From Larix sibirica (Eukaryota; Streptophyta; Pinopsida; Pinales; Pinaceae): a stretch of 10,865 nucleotides of DNA. The DNA lies in contig NWUY0303892045.1 of the NCBI GenBank assembly GCA_004151065.3, positions 1-10,865 of the forward strand. The letters run 5' to 3'. Both the position numbers and the translations under genes were made by a program. This document shows, in pieces, positions 7,646 to 10,865 of the stretch. The notes under the pieces were generated by a model, which was given only the letters and a program-made list of their open reading frames with translations, did no database searches and was not told the DNA's origin. Position 1 is the stretch's first letter. Every line of letters starts with the position of its first letter.

Positions 7646-8004
7646 CTTGTTATGCTATTCCATGAATGCAGTCAGTGTGTCTCAAGGGCAATATGCAATA
7701 TATTTCTCTTCAGTTTGCCCCATGGATCTTATCCTTTACAACCACATCAAGAACACGGATCAATTACAATGTGATGAAGGTAATATGTTACAGGGTATTT
7801 GCATTTGCCTGCAAAGGCAAGCAATAAATTTTGGAAATTACTTCATTCTCAAGATAAACTATTCATTTCTAATAGCAAAATTACAATATACTTTGAGCCA
7901 TGCAAACACAAACAGTCCAAGGTTAACTTTGTGTGCACTCAAAAGGATGTACGGTCCCTTCACCAACATCATGCATTCTAAAGCGTTGCAGAAGTTCAAA
8001 TGGC
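7646..8004 (-). other. Possible two-exon fragment of an unidentified gene
   Basis: On the minus strand a segment at 8004-7928 follows TATTTTGCAG (acceptor-like) and is followed by GTTAACC (weak donor). A second at 7808-7646 follows TTGCCTTTGCAG (good acceptor) and is followed by GTAACA (donor-like). The first reads PFELLQRFRMHDVGEGTVHP and continues with FECTQ. Joining it to the second keeps the same phase (one base plus two) and continues KCKYPVTYYLHHIVIDPCS to a TGA at 7749-7747. Matched phase and acceptor signals are suggestive, but both pieces are short, the first donor is poor and I do not recognise the protein. It could be the 3' end of a real gene, a pseudogene fragment or chance. A longer unspliced frame on the same strand (8113-7859) competes with the first segment. 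Confidence 0.22.
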
Positions 8005-8422
8005 CTGCAAAATACATTATAATAATTAGGGATGAAGAAAAATAAGTATCCACTGCATGACAATAACGAATTGAACACAAATTGAGTAGCTGAAAACAAG
8101 AGAACCTAGGCAAATATGTACCAAAGAATATATACTTTCTAAGCAGATACTATGTTGTTATAGCATTATTCATTTTATATCCCATCATTATACTCTACCC
8201 ATGGTATCTCCAAAGAAAAGTAACACTCTATCAGCAAAGAAACCATTATATTGATCACGTCTTTCAACAATGATGTACAATTAATAATAAATATGTATTT
8301 CCTAGGAAAAAAATTGTATTAATGGAAATCACATTGTGATTGAGGTGATCAAAATACATAGCTTTACTTCTTATTCAGTGAGCTCACCTCTGATTTTGGT
8401 AAAATCTACAGTTCAATCTTTG
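8005..8422. other. AT-rich stretch without a recognised gene
   Basis: There is nothing firm here. On the minus strand a CTTGTTTTCAG acceptor-like site near 8099 could extend the two-exon model with one more very short exon, but that is too weak to annotate. Confidence 0.35.
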
Positions 8423-8446
8423 TATATATATATATATATATATATA
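8423..8446. repeat. (TA)12 microsatellite
   Basis: Twelve perfect TA units, bordered on the left by TTTG and on the right by ATATCG. Such runs are highly length-variable between individuals. Confidence 0.95.
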
Positions 8447-8456
8447 ATATCGCAGT

Positions 8457-8557
8457 GAGACACGTCTCCTGAGGTCAAAGTACATGTCTCAGAGAGAGGA
8501 GACGCAAGAAAGGCTTCCTTGACCTCTCAGCAACTCCCACAAGCACCTCAGTGTCTC
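8457..8557. repeat. Nested imperfect inverted repeat
   Basis: Outer arms GAGACAC (8457-8463) and GTGTCTC (8551-8557) are exact inverted partners. Inside them CTGAGGTCAA (8469-8478) pairs with TTGACCTCTCAG (8519-8530) apart from a two-base bulge. The two layers could fold into an interrupted hairpin of about 100 bases. It sits just right of the (TA)12 run. It could be a small MITE-like remnant or a coincidence of GAGAC/GTCTC-rich sequence. Confidence 0.4.
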
Positions 8558-8732
8558 CTGTTATTTATTCATAAAATGGAAAAAAAGGATAGAAAAAACT
8601 CAATTACCAAAAGAAGAAAGCCTGCCGGAGCCCTAGGGCAGACCTCAGAACCCTAATTGACTTGGTGAAGGGCAGCGTAGCTATTAATAACAAAGAACAT
8701 TAATGCAGTAATGAGATGGCTCCATTGGTTAA

Positions 8733-8852
8733 CGATCCATTACAAATGAGTCTCAGCCAGAGATGGAAAGTATGTTGATAAAGGACTTGGAAGATGCAGA
8801 GGGTAAACCCAAACTGGATAAAGCAGATTTAGAGATGGAGACACCGGAATGA
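8733..8852 (+). other. Short acidic coding-like tract, unidentified
   Basis: Forty codons from an upstream TAA (8730-8732) to a TGA (8850-8852). From the Met at 8763 it reads MESMLIKDLEDAEG, a short basic bridge, then DLEMETPE and stop. The acidic composition looks more like protein than the surrounding DNA. There is no clear splice acceptor and no recognised domain, so it may be the last exon of a decayed gene or chance. Confidence 0.2.
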
Positions 8853-9735
8853 AACATTTTGTAACTGAGATATTATGTGTATACTAGGCTATTGTCTAGA
8901 CTCTTATTGGATATAACTATCTTTAATTGTTATAGGATATTATGAGCCATGACATAGACAATCATTCAATCTTCACTGTTCATCGTTTTGAGTTCAAAAT
9001 CTAAATTTTGAAATTTCAAATTGTATTCTACAGAGAATTTAGTTCACATCTCCCTTGATGTACTTGCAGCCCCATGTGTCCGCATACATAATTCTCAAAA
9101 ATACTGTACTCGTACCCATACCCACATCTCCTAGCAACTATGATATATGTGTGTGCATATTGGCGGGATGTTAACATTTCAAATCTTTTTAAGATTACCC
9201 TATGAACATCTATGAAAATATTCTAACCAAGCTAGCTTGCATGAAAATGGATCTAGTGCCGGAAACATGCCTGTTGGATTTTTTGAAAATTCAAGATCCA
9301 GATGGGAAACTGCAGAAATGAAAAACAAAAACAAAAACCAACAATGTAGGAAACTCAGATCTCTTAATATATATAACATTCCAAATCGCTTCACATTTTC
9401 ATAAATGCAAACTGCTATGAGAAACTCAAATTTATGTGTTTTAGAATCAGGAGAGGGTCTATTATATAGGAAAAGTTTAGGTTTTAGGCATTCCACACTC
9501 TGTATTTTTCTTATTTTATGTTTTTGTTATATATTTCTAACAAAACATTGTTTTCTTAAGAATCCATCTGCTTGACATTTCCAGCAATGAGGGGTCCAGA
9601 ATCCAGATCCCAATCTGTGGAAATGTGGATCCGGGATCCTCCATAGGTGGATCCAGTAACACAGTAACTAACAAATTTGCTTTTACTTTTTTTTTCCTTT
9701 TCAAAAGTAGGGGAACTGAATTCAAGACAACTTGA
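8853..9735. other. Unassigned intergenic stretch
   Basis: About 880 bases without a supported gene. The minus-strand frames at 9200-9496 and 9537-9780 have Phe/Leu- or Lys/Ser-rich chance-like composition and no domain. A small cluster of GGATCC sites (9627-9632, 9635-9640 and 9649-9654) stands out but looks like a local slippage product. Confidence 0.35.
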
Positions 9736-9849
9736 AGCTGGCAGTCTGAGAATTTGATAGAGAATTATGCCATTAATCATGCAGGTAATGAAGCTGTGGC
9801 AAAGGAATTGAAATTGGAGCTAGTAATTATTTTGGGAAGATTACTCTAG
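9736..9849 (+). other. Short coding-like tract, unidentified
   Basis: Thirty-eight codons between a TGA (9733-9735) and a TAG (9847-9849). It reads SWQSENLIENYAINHAGNEA, then VAKELKLELVIILGRLL. Composition is protein-like and helical, but there is no family match and GCAG/GTAATG inside it could equally be a splice signal. It is possibly an exon relic. Confidence 0.15.
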
Positions 9850-10636
9850 GCATATCTGTGCAGAAACAGATACCCAGGTCAATGGGAATGTTAGGGCCAT
9901 GTGCTAACCTCACCACTAGGAACTGATTGTTAATGAAGGATAATAGTAGTTGATTTCTCTGCAAATTTTTGTGCGTCATAATATGGTTCTTGCTTTTCCA
10001 GAATGAAGATTAATCATCTATTCTGCAGATTTGTGAATTGATGGTTCTTAAGTAAACTTTGCGTACTGTAAGCTAACATGCTGAAAGGTCCATTGGTGAA
10101 ACGAGGTTGGCATGACTTTGTCTCAAGCCAAATTTCAAAAGTTAAGGAATTTAAAGCATTAACACATTCCAGTTTGAATCTTGATGATGTATTACAAAAA
10201 GAACAAAGAAAACAAAAACAAACAGAACTACCAAATTATTATTTGGAAGACAGTTAAACCCACTCTCATCAGAATCACCACAACCAAGACAAATACGCCT
10301 TCCATGATTTTTCCATTTTGGGCTGGCAAAGGTCTGGGGTCAAACATAGCTGCTTGTCAGGCAGTCACATTCTCCCTGTAGCTTGGGAGGTCCATCTGAG
10401 AAGAAATGATAGTACAACACTAGGAATACCCTGTTAGTCATTCATACATGTACTTCTCTGGCCCAAGCACACTTGACTGCAGAATCCAATTGGATCTAAG
10501 TTGCATGAAACGTGAAAACATGCACAGAATCTTGACAAAAATAAGCAAGAAAATAACACTGATACACATAAATGCCATTTTAGAAGGAAACCCATGACTA
10601 TATTAACTCTCACAGATAATTACATGATGCAAAATC
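9850..10636. other. Unassigned intergenic stretch
   Basis: No supported gene. The plus-strand 66-codon frame at 10181-10381 starts in A-rich low-complexity sequence (Lys/Asn-rich) and has no domain. On the minus strand a TTTCTTCTCAG acceptor-like site near 10398 precedes a short open stretch that ends quickly. Neither justifies a gene call. Confidence 0.35.
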
Positions 10637-10831
10637 CTATAGCTTGGTGGTCTTGACTAATGCCAATCCCATACCCTCATACATGATAGAATCTAGTGGA
10701 AATGCTACAATTCTACCCACCTTGAAATCCCAAAAATTGTTAAGCTTGTTGAAATCTAAAGGATGTGAAATTTTACTTTCTCCATATGAAGTATGATGAA
10801 GTTGGAACCACTCTCAAACATCTTGAAACAA
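10637..10831 (-). pseudogene. Decayed coding-like tract, family not recognised
   Basis: On the minus strand a 65-codon frame runs from about 10831 to a TAG at 10639-10637 with one internal TGA near the start (after LFQDV). It then reads EWFQLHHTSYGESKISHPLD, FNKLNNFWDFKVGRIVAFPL and DSIMYEGMGLALVKTTKL. The balanced composition and persistence past one stop suggest former protein, perhaps another transposon gene or gene fragment continuing off the right edge. I do not recognise the family, and nothing in the sequence assigns a function. Confidence 0.3.
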
Positions 10832-10865
10832 TTAATGGTAATGTTAAAAATTTAAGTAAAAGGAT

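Noticed and set aside
9200-9496. Minus-strand 98-codon frame with a hydrophobic stretch that could pass for a membrane segment
   Set aside because: The hydrophobicity comes from an A-rich plus-strand run; composition is chance-like and nothing supports translation.
9627-9654. GGATCC cluster as a possible regulatory or recombination site
   Set aside because: A few GGATCC copies within 30 bases are easily produced by local duplication; no symmetric arrangement or neighbouring gene supports a function.
10181-10381. Plus-strand 66-codon Lys/Asn-rich frame
   Set aside because: It begins in an A-rich low-complexity run and has no domain or splice signals.
1-10865. CRISPR array, bacterial operon, phage or toxin-antitoxin content
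   Set aside because: No regularly spaced direct repeats, no ribosome-binding-site-led gene runs and clear plant retroelement signatures; the window is eukaryotic nuclear DNA.
1-10865. Plastid or mitochondrial DNA insertion, tRNA or rRNA gene
   Set aside because: No stretch resembled organelle genes or tRNA arms; the only tRNA-like match is the 12-base primer-binding site.

Overview
This window looks like repeat-rich intergenic nuclear DNA from a seed plant. I lean towards a gymnosperm because the retroelements are very old and heavily decayed, but that lineage call is inference. The firmest plant signal is a minus-strand tract with the 12-base primer-binding site of plant LTR retrotransposons (complement of the initiator-Met tRNA 3' end). 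The DNA is AT-rich. I found no intact gene, no bacterial-type operon, no tRNA or rRNA gene, no CRISPR array and no organelle insertion that I could recognise.

Region 1 (about 289-2878, minus strand) is a small non-autonomous LTR-retrotransposon relic. Read on the minus strand it runs: short putative LTR, initiator-Met primer-binding site, 62-base leader, one decayed gag-like reading frame, a low-complexity tail, polypurine tract, second short putative LTR. The frame encodes an N-terminal coiled coil, a clear G-patch domain and three tandem degenerate CCHC zinc knuckles. It has premature stops but no frameshift. No protease, reverse transcriptase or integrase is visible. This is the most interesting object here.

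Region 2 (about 2879-4640) has no recognisable coding content.

Region 3 (about 4651-6188, plus strand) is a second LTR-element relic. It has a gag-like N-terminal segment and a retropepsin-like domain in one stop-riddled frame, then a polypurine-like tract and a probable 3' LTR. Reverse transcriptase, RNase H and integrase are missing. The protease catalytic triplet has changed from Asp-Ser/Thr-Gly to Asp-Ser-Thr.

Region 4 (about 6790-7001, plus strand) is the C-terminal zinc-binding (zf-RVT) end of a LINE/L1-type reverse transcriptase, broken by stops.

Region 5 (about 7002-10865) is mostly unassigned. It holds an imperfect short tandem duplication, a (TA)12 microsatellite, a possible hairpin, a two-exon-like arrangement on the minus strand (7646-8004), and three short coding-like tracts of unknown origin. 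These genes do not form a pathway. The window is best read as three unrelated transposon remnants in non-genic DNA.
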